Source: JAWSVE01 sp050633885
GTDB taxonomy: Bacteria > Pseudomonadota > Gammaproteobacteria > Pseudomonadales > Cellvibrionaceae
Direction of reading: 5' to 3'
DNA: 64,000 nucleotides
NCBI GenBank assembly: GCA_050633885.1
Contig: JBOEHK010000006.1
Span: forward strand, 364,933 to 428,932
Shown: positions 43,250 through 52,871 of the stretch, piece by piece
Numbering within the stretch: position 1 is the stretch's first letter
How the letters are laid out: the number at the start of each line of letters is the position of its first letter
Program-made: the position numbers and the translations under genes
Notes under the pieces: generated by a model
The model's input: only the letters and a program-made list of their open reading frames with translations
The model's database searches: none
Told to the model about the DNA's origin: nothing

Positions 43250-46147
43250 GTGGATACAATCGTAGTTAGAGGCGCTCGGACACATAACTTAAAGAATATT
43301 GATATCAATATTCCTCGCGACAAGCTTGTCGTGATCACGGGGTTATCTGGCTCTGGGAAATCATCTCTCGCCTTCGATACATTATATGCCGAGGGACAGC
43401 GCCGCTATGTCGAATCATTATCGACTTATGCTCGCCAGTTTTTATCCATGATGGAAAAACCTGATGTCGATCATGTCGAAGGTTTGAGTCCAGCCATTTC
43501 TATTGAGCAAAAATCCACGTCACATAATCCTCGCTCGACTGTCGGAACAATCACTGAAATTTACGATTACCTTCGCTTATTGTTTGCTCGTGTGGGCGAA
43601 CCTCGTTGTCCCGTTCATGGCGAACCGTTAACAGCGCAAACTGTTAGCGAAATGGTTGATCAAATCATCGCTCTACCCGAAGGCAGCAAAGTCATGCTGC
43701 TTGCACCGATTGTTCGAGATCGCAAAGGCGAACATCTTCATACCTTTGAACAATTACGGCGAGACGGGTTTATTCGTGCGCGCATCGACAACATTGTCGT
43801 TGATCTCGATGACCTGCCCAAACTTGATAAGAAAAAGAAACACACCATCGAAGTCGTCGTCGACCGATTTAAAGTTCGCGATGATTTAAAAATTCGTCTA
43901 GCCGAATCCATTGAAACTGCACTGCAGCTTACCGATGGGATTGTTTGCATGAGTTTTATGGACGGGGATCAAAACGACCGATTATTTTCAGCCAAACACG
44001 CTTGCCCCCAATGTGATTACAGTCTTAGCGAATTAGAACCAAGATTATTTTCTTTTAATAATCCCGCCGGCGCTTGTCCCGGATGTGACGGCCTAGGGGT
44101 TAAACAATTTTTTGATCAAGATCGCATCATCCAAAACCCAGAAGCATCGGTGAGCGAAGGCGCTATCCGAGGATGGGATCGCCGTAACATTTATTATTTC
44201 CACATGCTGTCATCACTCGCAGATCATTACGGCTTTGATATTGACACGCCTTGGGAAAAATTAAAAAAGAAAGATCAAAAAGTGATTTTATTTGGATCAG
44301 GCACAACCGAAATTGATTTCAGTTACGTCAATGATAGAGGTGATACTTATCAAAGAACTCATAAATTTGAAGGCGTTATTCCCAACATGGAGCGACGCTA
44401 CCGCGATACAGACTCTCAAACTGTCCGAGAAGAACTCGCAAAATTTTTATCATCACAAGGATGTCCAGAATGTGGCGGCGGCCGTTTAAAAGAAGCGGCT
44501 AGGAATGTCTTTATTGACGATCAAACACTACCACAAATTACGGCTAAACCAGTGGGTGATGCATTTGATTATTTTACACATATAAAATTCAAAGGCGCGC
44601 GCGCTGAGATTGCTGAAAAAATATTAAAAGAATTACGCGAGCGATTACAATTTTTAGTTGATGTCGGTTTAAATTATTTAACCTTAAACCGTAGCGCAGA
44701 AACTTTATCGGGCGGAGAAGCACAGCGTATACGTCTTGCCTCACAAATTGGAGCTGGCCTTGTCGGTGTCATGTATATTCTAGATGAACCCTCGATCGGT
44801 CTTCATCAACGAGATAACGACCGCTTACTAAAAACACTCACCCATCTTCGCGATCTTGGCAACACAGTCATTGTTGTTGAACATGATGAAGATGCCATCC
44901 GCACGGCTGATCACGTCATAGATATTGGTCCCGGAGCTGGCGTCCACGGTGGTGAAGTCATCGCGCAAGGTGACGTTAAAAAGATTATGAAAGAACCTAA
45001 ATCCATAACCGGGCAATATCTTTCAGGCAAAAAAGAAATCGCCGTTCCAACATCGCGAACGCCTTTTGATCACAAGAAACAATTAATGATCGAAGGCGCG
45101 ACAGGAAATAATTTACAAGATGTGAATCTGTGGATTCCTGTCGGATTAATGACTTGTGTCACAGGCGTAAGCGGTTCAGGAAAATCAACCTTAATTAACA
45201 ACACCTTATACCCCGTTGCCGCAACAGTGTTAAATAAAGCAACCACATTAAAAGCAGCTCCTCATAAAAGTATTCAAGGCATGGATCATTTCGACAAATG
45301 TGTCGATATTGATCAAAGCCCGATTGGTCGAACGCCTCGCTCCAATCCAGCGACTTATACTGGAATATTTACTCCTATTCGCGAATTATTCTCTGGAACA
45401 CAAGAAGCACGGTCGCGCGGTTACAAACCAGGGCGATTTAGTTTTAATGTGAAAGGTGGGCGCTGTGAAGCTTGCCAAGGTGATGGCGTTGTCAAAGTTG
45501 AAATGCATTTTCTACCCGATGTGTATGTCCCTTGTGATGTCTGTAAAGGCAAACGCTATAATCGCGAAACCTTAGACATAAAATACAAAGGGAAGAACAT
45601 TCACGAAGCATTAGATATGACGGTTGAAAATGCTCGTGAGTTTTTTGATGCTATTCCTGCCGTCTCAAAAAAATTACAAACTCTGATGGATGTAGGGCTA
45701 AGCTATATTAGGCTCGGCCAAGCGGCAACCACGTTATCTGGTGGTGAAGCACAACGAGTAAAACTTTCTCGTGAATTATCGAAACGAGATACGGGACGCA
45801 CGTTATATATTTTAGATGAGCCCACCACGGGTTTGCATTTCTACGACATTCAGCAATTATTAAATGTCTTGCACCGTCTGCGTGACAATGGGAACACTGT
45901 AGTCGTAATTGAGCATAATCTCGACGTCATTAAAACCGCAGATTGGGTTGTCGATCTCGGACCCGAAGGAGGGAGCGGCGGCGGACAAATCATAGGAACG
46001 GGAACACCTGAGGACTTAGCAAAGCTAAAACATTCTCATACTGGAAAGTTTCTTAAACCGTTATTAGCTTTACATGCAGACAGAACAGCCAAAAAAACGA
46101 AATCTACCGCAACGAAGAAAACCACAAAAAAAACAACAAAAAAATAA
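43250..46147 (+). CDS. uvrA: UvrA, nucleotide-excision-repair ATPase
   Basis: UvrA is the DNA-damage sensor that loads UvrB in nucleotide excision repair. The GTG at 43250, with AAGG just upstream, gives M-D-T-I-V-V-R-G-A-R-T-H-N-L, the standard start. Walker A is at about 31-38 (G-L-S-G-S-G-K-S) and again near 650; the two LSGGEAQR signatures and zinc modules (C-P-Q-C and C-x-A-C-x-G-D-G-V) are intact. The 965-residue length exceeds E. coli (940) because of a Lys/Thr-rich tail of about 20 residues. It is far from ssb, unlike in E. coli, where the two are divergent. Confidence 0.97.
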   Translation: MDTIVVRGARTHNLKNIDINIPRDKLVVITGLSGSGKSSLAFDTLYAEGQRRYVESLSTYARQFLSMMEKPDVDHVEGLSPAISIEQKSTSHNPRSTVGTITEIYDYLRLLFARVGEPRCPVHGEPLTAQTVSEMVDQIIALPEGSKVMLLAPIVRDRKGEHLHTFEQLRRDGFIRARIDNIVVDLDDLPKLDKKKKHTIEVVVDRFKVRDDLKIRLAESIETALQLTDGIVCMSFMDGDQNDRLFSAKHACPQCDYSLSELEPRLFSFNNPAGACPGCDGLGVKQFFDQDRIIQNPEASVSEGAIRGWDRRNIYYFHMLSSLADHYGFDIDTPWEKLKKKDQKVILFGSGTTEIDFSYVNDRGDTYQRTHKFEGVIPNMERRYRDTDSQTVREELAKFLSSQGCPECGGGRLKEAARNVFIDDQTLPQITAKPVGDAFDYFTHIKFKGARAEIAEKILKELRERLQFLVDVGLNYLTLNRSAETLSGGEAQRIRLASQIGAGLVGVMYILDEPSIGLHQRDNDRLLKTLTHLRDLGNTVIVVEHDEDAIRTADHVIDIGPGAGVHGGEVIAQGDVKKIMKEPKSITGQYLSGKKEIAVPTSRTPFDHKKQLMIEGATGNNLQDVNLWIPVGLMTCVTGVSGSGKSTLINNTLYPVAATVLNKATTLKAAPHKSIQGMDHFDKCVDIDQSPIGRTPRSNPATYTGIFTPIRELFSGTQEARSRGYKPGRFSFNVKGGRCEACQGDGVVKVEMHFLPDVYVPCDVCKGKRYNRETLDIKYKGKNIHEALDMTVENAREFFDAIPAVSKKLQTLMDVGLSYIRLGQAATTLSGGEAQRVKLSRELSKRDTGRTLYILDEPTTGLHFYDIQQLLNVLHRLRDNGNTVVVIEHNLDVIKTADWVVDLGPEGGSGGGQIIGTGTPEDLAKLKHSHTGKFLKPLLALHADRTAKKTKSTATKKTTKKTTKK

Positions 46148-46180
46148 CAAAGAGAAAACGATCGTATACGGCTCCAGAAT

Positions 46181-47107
46181 ATGGAAACTGAATCAACTAA
46201 CACACGCGCGATAAGCATTGGCCAAAGAATTACCTATGGATTATTCCGAGGTTTTTTACAGGTATCATCTTGGCTACCTCTATCCCTCGCAAGAAGCATC
46301 GGGCGAGGCTTGGGATACGGTTATTACAAGCTAGCAAAGAAGCGTGTTCATTTTGCTCGCATCAATATGCAAATCTGTTTTCCTGAATTATCAGAAGAGC
46401 AAAAAGAAGAACGCGTAAAACAATGCCTGAAGCATGGAGGCATGTGGTTCATGGAAGCAGGCGCAGTTTGGTTATGGTCCAGAAAAAAATTACTGGCGTT
46501 AGTTGAGGTAGAAAATCCCCAGCTACTTTCATCGGCTGTAGAAAAAGGTAACGGTGTTATTCTCGCGGTCCCGCATTTGGGTAATTGGGAATTAATGGGG
46601 CCTTTAATTTCACTGAACTATGAATTCGCTTGTTTGTATCAGCACGATCAGAAAAAAACATTACTTATCAGCGAGTTCATTCAAAAACGTAGAGCTTCTC
46701 ATGGTGTTACCATGGCAGCGGCGGACCCATCGGGAGTGAGGACACTTTATAAACATCTAAAGCAAGGAAAAATTGCAGGGCTCTTACCGGACCATAATCC
46801 TACGGAAGAAATGGGTATTTTTGCTCCTTTCTATGGCCGGCTAGCACTGACGGGAACATTGATTTCTTCTCTTGCGAAAAAAAATAATGCTACCGTTTTA
46901 ACCGCTATCGTAGCAAGAACAAAGGGTGGTTTTAAAGTTTATTTTCGCGAAGTATTCAATCAGGATTCTGCAGATCCATTAATGGCTGCAACTGCATTAA
47001 ATAAATCGCTTGAAGAAATAATCGCCATTGCACCTGAACAGTTTCAATGGGTGTATCCGCGTTTCAAAAAGCGCCAAGACATAAATGAGCTATCGCCCTA
47101 TCGATAA
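46181..47107 (+). CDS. LpxL/HtrB-family lipid A acyltransferase
   Basis: The 308-residue inner-membrane enzyme adds a secondary acyl chain to lipid A or a related lipid. It has an N-terminal hydrophobic region (about 15-40) and the acyltransferase motif H-L-G-N-W-E (His132, Glu137), the HX4E catalytic pair. D-H-N-P-T-E-E-M-G near 205-213 and the terminal Y-P-R-F-K-K-R are also typical. LpxL (laurate) versus LpxM (myristate) specificity cannot be decided here. It follows uvrA by 33 bases and may be co-transcribed. Confidence 0.88.
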   Translation: METESTNTRAISIGQRITYGLFRGFLQVSSWLPLSLARSIGRGLGYGYYKLAKKRVHFARINMQICFPELSEEQKEERVKQCLKHGGMWFMEAGAVWLWSRKKLLALVEVENPQLLSSAVEKGNGVILAVPHLGNWELMGPLISLNYEFACLYQHDQKKTLLISEFIQKRRASHGVTMAAADPSGVRTLYKHLKQGKIAGLLPDHNPTEEMGIFAPFYGRLALTGTLISSLAKKNNATVLTAIVARTKGGFKVYFREVFNQDSADPLMAATALNKSLEEIIAIAPEQFQWVYPRFKKRQDINELSPYR

Positions 47108-47122
47108 TCAATACAAGAAAAA

Positions 47123-47737
47123 TTAACAATCAAAAAAGTCTACAATCCCAGTCTCTAAAGAATATTCGGCACCGACGACTTTCAGCTTATTAGCGTCGAC
47201 ATGCTCTTCAATAATTCGAGAACCATGGCATAGATTATGTACAGAACTTCTAATATTTGCTCGAACCGCTTTATTAACTAATATATCGGTATCTCGTTCA
47301 TCGGTAGCATCCAGAATAGTTTCTACAGAAGGTTTTATTCTATCAACAATAGAGCGAAGATTTACTGAGCGTGTTTCCGATGGCTGGATTAACTGGTCAA
47401 CAGTGGCGATCACAGCGCCACAATTTGAGTGACCTAAAACAATAACTAACGGAGTACCAAATTGCTCTACCGCAAATTCCACACTCCCGACACCTGACGG
47501 AGCAACAATATTTCCGGCAACACGAATCACAAATAAATCACCAAGACCTTGATCAAAAACCAACTCGGCAGGAACTCGCGAATCAGAACAACCTAACACA
47601 ACGGCAAAAGGTTCTTGCTTAGCAAGAAGTTCTATTTTTCGGGATCCTATATCGGCGGTACTTCCTTTTTCTATACCACTAACAAACCGCTTGTTACCTT
47701 CTTTTAATCGAGTCAACGCTTCTTCCGCTGTGATCAT
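47123..47737 (-). CDS. Beta-class carbonic anhydrase
   Basis: The enzyme interconverts CO2 and bicarbonate. The 204-residue protein has the zinc ligands Cys50, Asp52, His103 and Cys106 (C-S-D-S-R ... H-S-N-C-G) and Arg54 of the Asp-Arg dyad. Length and motifs fit type II beta carbonic anhydrases with the closed Asp-bound zinc site. No signal peptide is seen, so it is cytoplasmic. It stands alone, converging on the acyltransferase gene with a 15-base gap. Confidence 0.93.
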   Translation of the reverse strand: MITAEEALTRLKEGNKRFVSGIEKGSTADIGSRKIELLAKQEPFAVVLGCSDSRVPAELVFDQGLGDLFVIRVAGNIVAPSGVGSVEFAVEQFGTPLVIVLGHSNCGAVIATVDQLIQPSETRSVNLRSIVDRIKPSVETILDATDERDTDILVNKAVRANIRSSVHNLCHGSRIIEEHVDANKLKVVGAEYSLETGIVDFFDC

Positions 47738-47849
47738 TCTCTTCCTCCGACAAACAAATATGTAGTTGTATAACGAGACGTATAGTAATGCGCGAGATGT
47801 CTGTTAGGCAATCTATAAAATTTAAAAGCAAATCAGCTAAAGCAATCAA

Positions 47850-48845
47850 TTAAAACCAATCACTCAAAACAACACCGACCCCAAACCGTCTAGTCCTGTG
47901 ATTATAATCTATTAATGTCTCACCATATCCATCATAGTATTGAACGAACCCTCTCAATTTTCGGCTAATTCTACGGCTAGCACTGAATGAAACAGATGTG
48001 TGGTTATTATCCTTTCTAAAGTTATTTAAAAAAGTCGCTGTGAAACGGTAATCTTTCCAGCGATAACCGACTTCCAAATTGCCATAACCTAAATACTTTT
48101 CTATGTCTTGATTATCATCATCTGCTTCTGATTCTTTAAAGCGATACCACAACCTTAAACCGACAACCCAATCTCGATCAGCCCACGTCGTATCAAACGT
48201 CATTCTATTCCAACTCCGAGAGAGTTCTCCTGATTGGCCATTACTTTGATGATTCAAACCTAAGACAACATGACTCAGACGGCCATGAAACAATGGCTCG
48301 CTCAGATTAATATGCCATAACAATTCGGGCTGATAATTATTTTCTCTAAATGGAGACGACAGCTCTGAATTATAGGCTTGCCATAATGACATTTGGGTAT
48401 AACCAAAATAAAGTTGGTCATCACCCAATAAAAAACGTCGACCTATTGGCACCTTAAAACTGATCTGAAACTTCATCTCATAATTACTCAATGATTCATC
48501 TGAGTCATCAGCAATTAACCCCTGATAAGGTTCTTGATTTATCTCTTGAACATAGGTCAATGGCAATAAGTAAGATCGCCGGTAAGGAAGAATCCCATAA
48601 CTTGAATCAAATAACTTCTTCTCTTCTTTTTGACGTTCAGCCAATGCTGTATTTTCTGCTGGAACAATCGAAGGTTCAGGTGTACTTTCATAAGTATCTA
48701 CTGATTTTTGCGATGAAGATTTTAGATCAAAACATGTCAACCTCTGGGCATCATCTTCAATATTGATACATTTCAGCTCTTCATCAGCAAAGCTAGAAAG
48801 AGATAAAAAGAATAAAAAAGACGTTAAAACATTTTGATGTTTCAT
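47850..48845 (-). CDS. pldA: Outer-membrane phospholipase A (OMPLA)
   Basis: OMPLA is a beta-barrel enzyme that hydrolyses misplaced phospholipids in the outer leaflet and helps keep membrane asymmetry. The 331-residue protein has a signal peptide (cut near Ala20), a 70-residue N-terminal extension, and a barrel ending in phenylalanine. The catalytic triad is exactly spaced: His199, Ser201 and Asn213 (N-H-Q-S-N-G-Q ... S-W-N-R), the same H-x-S and +12 Asn as E. coli H142/S144/N156. It has its own transcript. Confidence 0.93.
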   Translation of the reverse strand: MKHQNVLTSFLFFLSLSSFADEELKCINIEDDAQRLTCFDLKSSSQKSVDTYESTPEPSIVPAENTALAERQKEEKKLFDSSYGILPYRRSYLLPLTYVQEINQEPYQGLIADDSDESLSNYEMKFQISFKVPIGRRFLLGDDQLYFGYTQMSLWQAYNSELSSPFRENNYQPELLWHINLSEPLFHGRLSHVVLGLNHQSNGQSGELSRSWNRMTFDTTWADRDWVVGLRLWYRFKESEADDDNQDIEKYLGYGNLEVGYRWKDYRFTATFLNNFRKDNNHTSVSFSASRRISRKLRGFVQYYDGYGETLIDYNHRTRRFGVGVVLSDWF

Positions 48846-49083
48846 GAATCCCCCGAAAGAAACGACCCAAAAAGGTGCTTCAAAAAAATAAATAATATTC
48901 TATGCACTAAAACAAGACAAAAAAGTGATGGAGCTACCTGCATATGCGAAATAAAAAATTCCAACTTTACTAATTTGTGAAATTATGTAATACCTACAGT
49001 TGTAAGCTGTACGTATTCATAAACAACTTTATACTGAATTAAGTGTAATCAATCGAAATTCAAAACCGATCAGGATGTCGAGC

Positions 49084-49479
49084 ATGAAAGTACAGTTCCC
49101 CGAGTCAGCAAAAAACAAACTCTCTCAGCTTTCTATGGCAATTGAAATTCATGAAAAACAAAGATTCGCTTATAGAAAAAACCCTAAAGAAATTACATTA
49201 ATGCTTAAATGCGCATCACTTAGTAAGAACGAAAACGTTAGAAATAAATTTTTAGAGCTGACCAAAGAATTACCAGAGCAGGCAATACTTACACTAAGCT
49301 CACTTGGTATAAACATCAACAAAGAGACATTTGATAAACGCCGATATAGAGGCCAAGAGGTATCACCCGATACCAATGTAACTGAACAAGTAGAAACGAG
49401 CGACAATCGATTAGATGATGACTCCGCTCAATCTAAAAAGAAAAAAATTGTTTACAGGGGCAAAGTGACCTACGTTTAG
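49084..49479 (+). CDS. Small basic protein with two Y-R-G motifs, unknown function
   Basis: The ATG at 49084 has AGGAT seven bases before it and is preferred to the in-frame ATG at 49075; it gives 131 residues. The first ~80 residues are helical and charged. After them comes K-R-R-Y-R-G-Q (Y-R-G at 88-90), an acidic Thr/Ser/Asp linker and a C-terminal V-Y-R-G-K-V-T-Y (Y-R-G at 124-126). A Y-R-G motif is also seen in DUF4278 proteins, but the surrounding spacing differs, so I do not assign that family. No signal or membrane segment is seen. It stands alone before the rplQ terminator. Confidence 0.65.
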   Translation: MKVQFPESAKNKLSQLSMAIEIHEKQRFAYRKNPKEITLMLKCASLSKNENVRNKFLELTKELPEQAILTLSSLGININKETFDKRRYRGQEVSPDTNVTEQVETSDNRLDDDSAQSKKKKIVYRGKVTYV

Positions 49480-49527
49480 CGATAACAAATACACTCGCTA
49501 TAAATTTTTTCTAAAAACATAGTATCT

Positions 49528-49571
49528 ATACAAACAAAAACACCGGCAAGAGCCGGTGTTTTTGTTTGTAT
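49528..49571. terminator. Terminator of the S10-spc-alpha operon
   Basis: A perfect 20-bp inverted repeat (49528-49547 with 49552-49571) has a GC core CACCGGC/GCCGGTG, a 4-base loop AAGA and A/T-rich flanks with T-runs on both strands. It lies 18 bases after the rplQ stop and also ends the 131-residue gene on the plus strand. Confidence 0.93.
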
Positions 49572-49589
49572 TACAATATAACGCTAAAG

Positions 49590-49988
49590 CTATTCAGCTG
49601 AGGCTACTTCTTCTGGCTCTTCAATTTTTTGATTTCTATCAACAAGCTCAACATAAGCCATAGGTGCTTTATCGCCAGTACGCAGACCACACTTTAAAAT
49701 TCGAAGATAGCCACCTGGACGGTTCTCATAACGAGGACCTAAATCTGAAAATAGCTTGCCCACTGCTGCTTTACTTCGTAAACGAGAAAAAGCTAGGCGC
49801 CTATTCGCAACACTGTCTTTTTTAGCCAATGTAATAAGAGGCTCCGCATACATACGTAGCTCTTTCGCTTTTGGTAATGTTGTTTTAATCAGCTCATGCT
49901 CTAACAGCGAAGTAGTCATGTTACGGAACATGGCTTTACGATGTGAGCTATTTCTATTTAGCTGACGTCCACTTTGACGATGACGCAT
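49590..49988 (-). CDS. rplQ: 50S ribosomal protein L17
   Basis: L17 sits near the exit-tunnel side of the 50S subunit. At 132 residues it is slightly longer than E. coli (127), with the family start M-R-H-R-Q-S-G-R-Q-L-N-R-N-S-S-H-R and a short acidic end. It is the last gene of the alpha operon, directly downstream of rpoA. Confidence 0.97.
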   Translation of the reverse strand: MRHRQSGRQLNRNSSHRKAMFRNMTTSLLEHELIKTTLPKAKELRMYAEPLITLAKKDSVANRRLAFSRLRSKAAVGKLFSDLGPRYENRPGGYLRILKCGLRTGDKAPMAYVELVDRNQKIEEPEEVASAE

Positions 49989-50039
49989 GATTCTTTACCT
50001 TTCTCTAATCTTACCTTCGCGGTAGGATAAACAATTCAA

Positions 50040-51041
50040 TTATGGAGCTAATTTATCATCGTTTTTCAAGCTAGCTGGTGGCCAGTTTTCTAAACGCATT
50101 CCCAAAGATAGACCTCTAGAAGCTAGGATATCTTTAATTTCTGTTAATGATTTTTTACCTAAATTAGGCGTTTTCAACAGTTCAACTTCTGTACGCTGTA
50201 TCAAATCGCCAATGTAATATATGTTCTCTGCTTTGAGGCAGTTTGCAGAACGAACTGTAAGCTCAAGATCATCAACAGGTCGCAGGAGCACAGGATCGAT
50301 CGCTTCTTCTTTTTGCTCAGGTTCTGCTTCTTTTTCACCTTCTAGGTCAACAAATACAGCTAATTGTTGCTGTAAAATTGTTGCTGCTCGTCGAATAGCT
50401 TCCTCAGGGTCTATTGTTCCATTAGTTTCCAAATCTAAAACTAATTTATCAAGATCTGTTCTTTGTTCTACACGAGCACTCTCAACGCTATATGCTAAAC
50501 GTCTAACAGGACTGTAAGAAGCATCTAAGAGTAATCGACCAATAGCGCGTGACTCATCATCATCAGAGCGACGTGCATCAGCGGGTTGGTATCCTCTACC
50601 ACGAGTCACGGTTAGAGACATATTTAGCTCAACATTACCTGTAATGTTTGCGATAACATGTTCTGGATTCTTGATCTCAACTTCGTGATCTACTTGAATA
50701 TCAGCAGCAGTAACAACGCCAGCTCCCTTCTTTGATAACTGAAGAGTCACTTGGTCTTTACCGTGCATGACTACAGCAACACCTTTAAGGTTAAGAAGAA
50801 TTTCAATGACATCTTCTTGTACACCTTCAATGTCTCCATACTCATGAAGTACACCGTCAATTTCAACTTCAGAAATTGCACAACCAGGCATAGAAGATAA
50901 TAAGATACGTCTTAGGGCGTTTCCTAGAGTATGGCCAAAGCCACGCTCTAAAGGCTCTAGAACTACTTTCGCACGTGTAGTGCTTGTTTCGGTAACATCA
51001 ATATGACGAGGAGTTAAAAATTCGTTTACAGCGCTTTGCAT
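50040..51041 (-). CDS. rpoA: RNA polymerase alpha subunit
   Basis: Alpha dimerises to nucleate RNA polymerase assembly and its C-terminal domain contacts UP elements and activators. The ATG at 51041 (M-Q-S-A-V-N-E-F-L) is the standard start and has AGGTG before it; a GTG at 51047 would add two residues. The 333-residue protein has the N-terminal domain (about 1-235), a Glu-rich linker and the C-terminal domain with the conserved R-S-A-N-C-L-K and N-L-G-K-K-S-L-T-E-I. It lies in the alpha operon between rpsD and rplQ. Confidence 0.98.
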   Translation of the reverse strand: MQSAVNEFLTPRHIDVTETSTTRAKVVLEPLERGFGHTLGNALRRILLSSMPGCAISEVEIDGVLHEYGDIEGVQEDVIEILLNLKGVAVVMHGKDQVTLQLSKKGAGVVTAADIQVDHEVEIKNPEHVIANITGNVELNMSLTVTRGRGYQPADARRSDDDESRAIGRLLLDASYSPVRRLAYSVESARVEQRTDLDKLVLDLETNGTIDPEEAIRRAATILQQQLAVFVDLEGEKEAEPEQKEEAIDPVLLRPVDDLELTVRSANCLKAENIYYIGDLIQRTEVELLKTPNLGKKSLTEIKDILASRGLSLGMRLENWPPASLKNDDKLAP

Positions 51042-51083
51042 GGCCACACCTATTTGTGATTAATCTCAGTAAGGGATTAACTG

Positions 51084-51704
51084 TTATTTGGAGTAAAGCT
51101 CAACAATGAGGTTTTCGTTGATTTCAGCAGGTAAATCAGCACGATCAGGAACGCGTTTATAAGTCCCCTCCATGGCACTTGTATTAACGTCTACCCACTC
51201 AACCTCACCGCGATTTCCCGCAACAGACAAAGAGTTTTGAATTCTTAATTGCTTTTTAGCTTTCTCTCTTAAGGAGAGAACATCGCCCATTTGCACCTGA
51301 TAGGATGGAACGTTAACTGTCTGACCATTTACTAAAAGTGCTTTATGAGAAACAAGTTGCCTTGCCTCAGCTCTAGTTGAACCAAAGCCCATACGATAAG
51401 CAACGTTATCGAGTCGTGACTCCAAAAGCTTTAATAGGTTTTCACCTGTAGCACCTTTAAGTCTTGCCGCTTCTTTATAATAACTTCTAAATTGCTTTTC
51501 TAAAACACCATACAGACGACGCACTTTTTGCTTTTCACGCAATTGAACACCGTAATCGGAAAGACGGCCTCTTCTTTGACCATGCTGCCCAGGAGCAGTT
51601 TCAACCTTGCATTTTGAATCAATTGGACGAACGCCGCTTGTAAGAAACAGATCTGTTCCTTCACGTCGTGACAACTTACACCTTGGACCTCTATATCGTG
51701 CCAT
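51084..51704 (-). CDS. rpsD: 30S ribosomal protein S4
   Basis: S4 is a primary 16S rRNA binder that starts 30S assembly and, in E. coli, represses the alpha operon through its leader. The 206-residue length is standard, with the S4 RNA-binding domain (about 95-155) beginning S-R-L-D-N-V-A-Y-R-M-G-F. The N-terminal Zn-binding cysteine set is incomplete, as in E. coli. Confidence 0.98.
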   Translation of the reverse strand: MARYRGPRCKLSRREGTDLFLTSGVRPIDSKCKVETAPGQHGQRRGRLSDYGVQLREKQKVRRLYGVLEKQFRSYYKEAARLKGATGENLLKLLESRLDNVAYRMGFGSTRAEARQLVSHKALLVNGQTVNVPSYQVQMGDVLSLREKAKKQLRIQNSLSVAGNRGEVEWVDVNTSAMEGTYKRVPDRADLPAEINENLIVELYSK

Positions 51705-51720
51705 TCTACGATATCCTCTC

Positions 51721-52113
51721 TTATACTCGACGTTTCTTCGGCGGACGACAGCCGTTGTGTGGAATTGGGGTTACATCAACAATGTTTGTAACTTTGTAGC
51801 CAATATTATTCAATGCTCTTACCGCAGATTCACGGCCTGGACCAGGTCCTTTGACTTCTACATCTAAGTTTTTCAATCCATAATCTTTAGCAGCCTCACC
51901 CGCTCTTTCTGCAGCTACTTGAGCAGCGAAAGGTGTACTTTTACGAGAGCCACGAAAACCAGAGCCGCCAGCGGTTGCCCAACTCAGCGCATTGCCTTGT
52001 CGGTCTGTGATTGTAACGATCGTATTATTAAAAGACGCATGTATATGCGCTATACCGTCTACAACGGTCTTTTTAACTTTTTTACGAGTAGATTGCTTGC
52101 TAGGCTTTGCCAT
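51721..52113 (-). CDS. rpsK: 30S ribosomal protein S11
   Basis: S11 lines the platform and contacts the mRNA exit region. The 130-residue protein has H-I-x-A-S-F-N-N-T-I-V-T-I-T-D and the C-terminal D-V-T-P-I-P-H-N-G-C-R-P-P-K. It sits 76 bases after rpsM and 16 before rpsD in the normal alpha-operon order. Confidence 0.98.
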   Translation of the reverse strand: MAKPSKQSTRKKVKKTVVDGIAHIHASFNNTIVTITDRQGNALSWATAGGSGFRGSRKSTPFAAQVAAERAGEAAKDYGLKNLDVEVKGPGPGRESAVRALNNIGYKVTNIVDVTPIPHNGCRPPKKRRV

Positions 52114-52189
52114 TTTTTCTTTCCTACAATAAGGACTGTGCTAAAAGTTCAAAAAAGGAGAACCTTAATTTGAAAATAAGAATTTATTT

Positions 52190-52546
52190 TTACTTCTTAA
52201 TTGGCTTGCGAGGGCCTTTTCGTGTTCGTGCATTTGTCTTAGTCCGCTGACCTCTAAGAGGTAACCCACGACGATGGCGAATACCACGATAACACCCCAA
52301 ATCCATCAGGCGCTTAATATTCATTGACACTTCACGACGAAGATCACCTTCAACAGTGATTTTGGCTACTTCCGTACGAATAGCTTCGACATCAGCCTCT
52401 GAAAGATCAGAAATTTTGTGCGCCTCATTGACTCCAGCCGCTTGGCAAACCTTCTGCGCAGTAGTTTTACCGACACCAAATACATAGGTAAGAGCGATTA
52501 CTGCATGTTTGTTATCGGGTACGTTGACACCGGCGATACGGGCCAT
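52190..52546 (-). CDS. rpsM: 30S ribosomal protein S13
   Basis: S13 lies in the head of the small subunit and contacts the P-site tRNA and bridge B1. The 118-residue protein begins M-A-R-I-A-G-V-N-V-P and ends with the Arg/Lys-rich tail (R-T-R-K-G-P-R-K-P-I-K-K) that reaches tRNA. It is the first r-protein gene of the alpha operon after rpmJ; the 153-base gap could hold an S4-responsive leader, which I could not confirm. Confidence 0.98.
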   Translation of the reverse strand: MARIAGVNVPDNKHAVIALTYVFGVGKTTAQKVCQAAGVNEAHKISDLSEADVEAIRTEVAKITVEGDLRREVSMNIKRLMDLGCYRGIRHRRGLPLRGQRTKTNARTRKGPRKPIKK

Positions 52547-52699
52547 TCAAATATCTCCATCTCGATCTTCTAATGACCGATTACTATTAAACAAATTTGA
52601 AAACAACAACGAATGCTGAACTGCGTCCGAAAAAGGCGCGCAAGGATAGCTACATTCGAACTAAAAATCAACAAAGGATTAGAAAAGAGCAGCTTACAA

Positions 52700-52816
52700 T
52701 TAACCTTGACGCTGCTTATGTCTTGGCTCTGTATTGCAGATAACACGTAAAACACCTTTTCTGCGAACCATTTTACAGTTACGACACATTTTTTTTACAG
52801 AAGCTCTAACTTTCAT
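52700..52816 (-). CDS. rpmJ: 50S ribosomal protein L36
   Basis: This 38-codon gene lies between secY and rpsM, the usual place at the end of the spc operon. It starts M-K-V-R-A-S-V-K-K and ends Q-R-Q-G. The zinc ribbon is complete (Cys11, Cys14, Cys27, His33), so this is the zinc-containing form; a zinc-free paralogue may exist elsewhere. Confidence 0.95.
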   Translation of the reverse strand: MKVRASVKKMCRNCKMVRRKGVLRVICNTEPRHKQRQG

Positions 52817-52871
52817 CTTTTACCACCAATAATAATTCTACAAAACTAGCAAACAATGCTAATTAACATAT

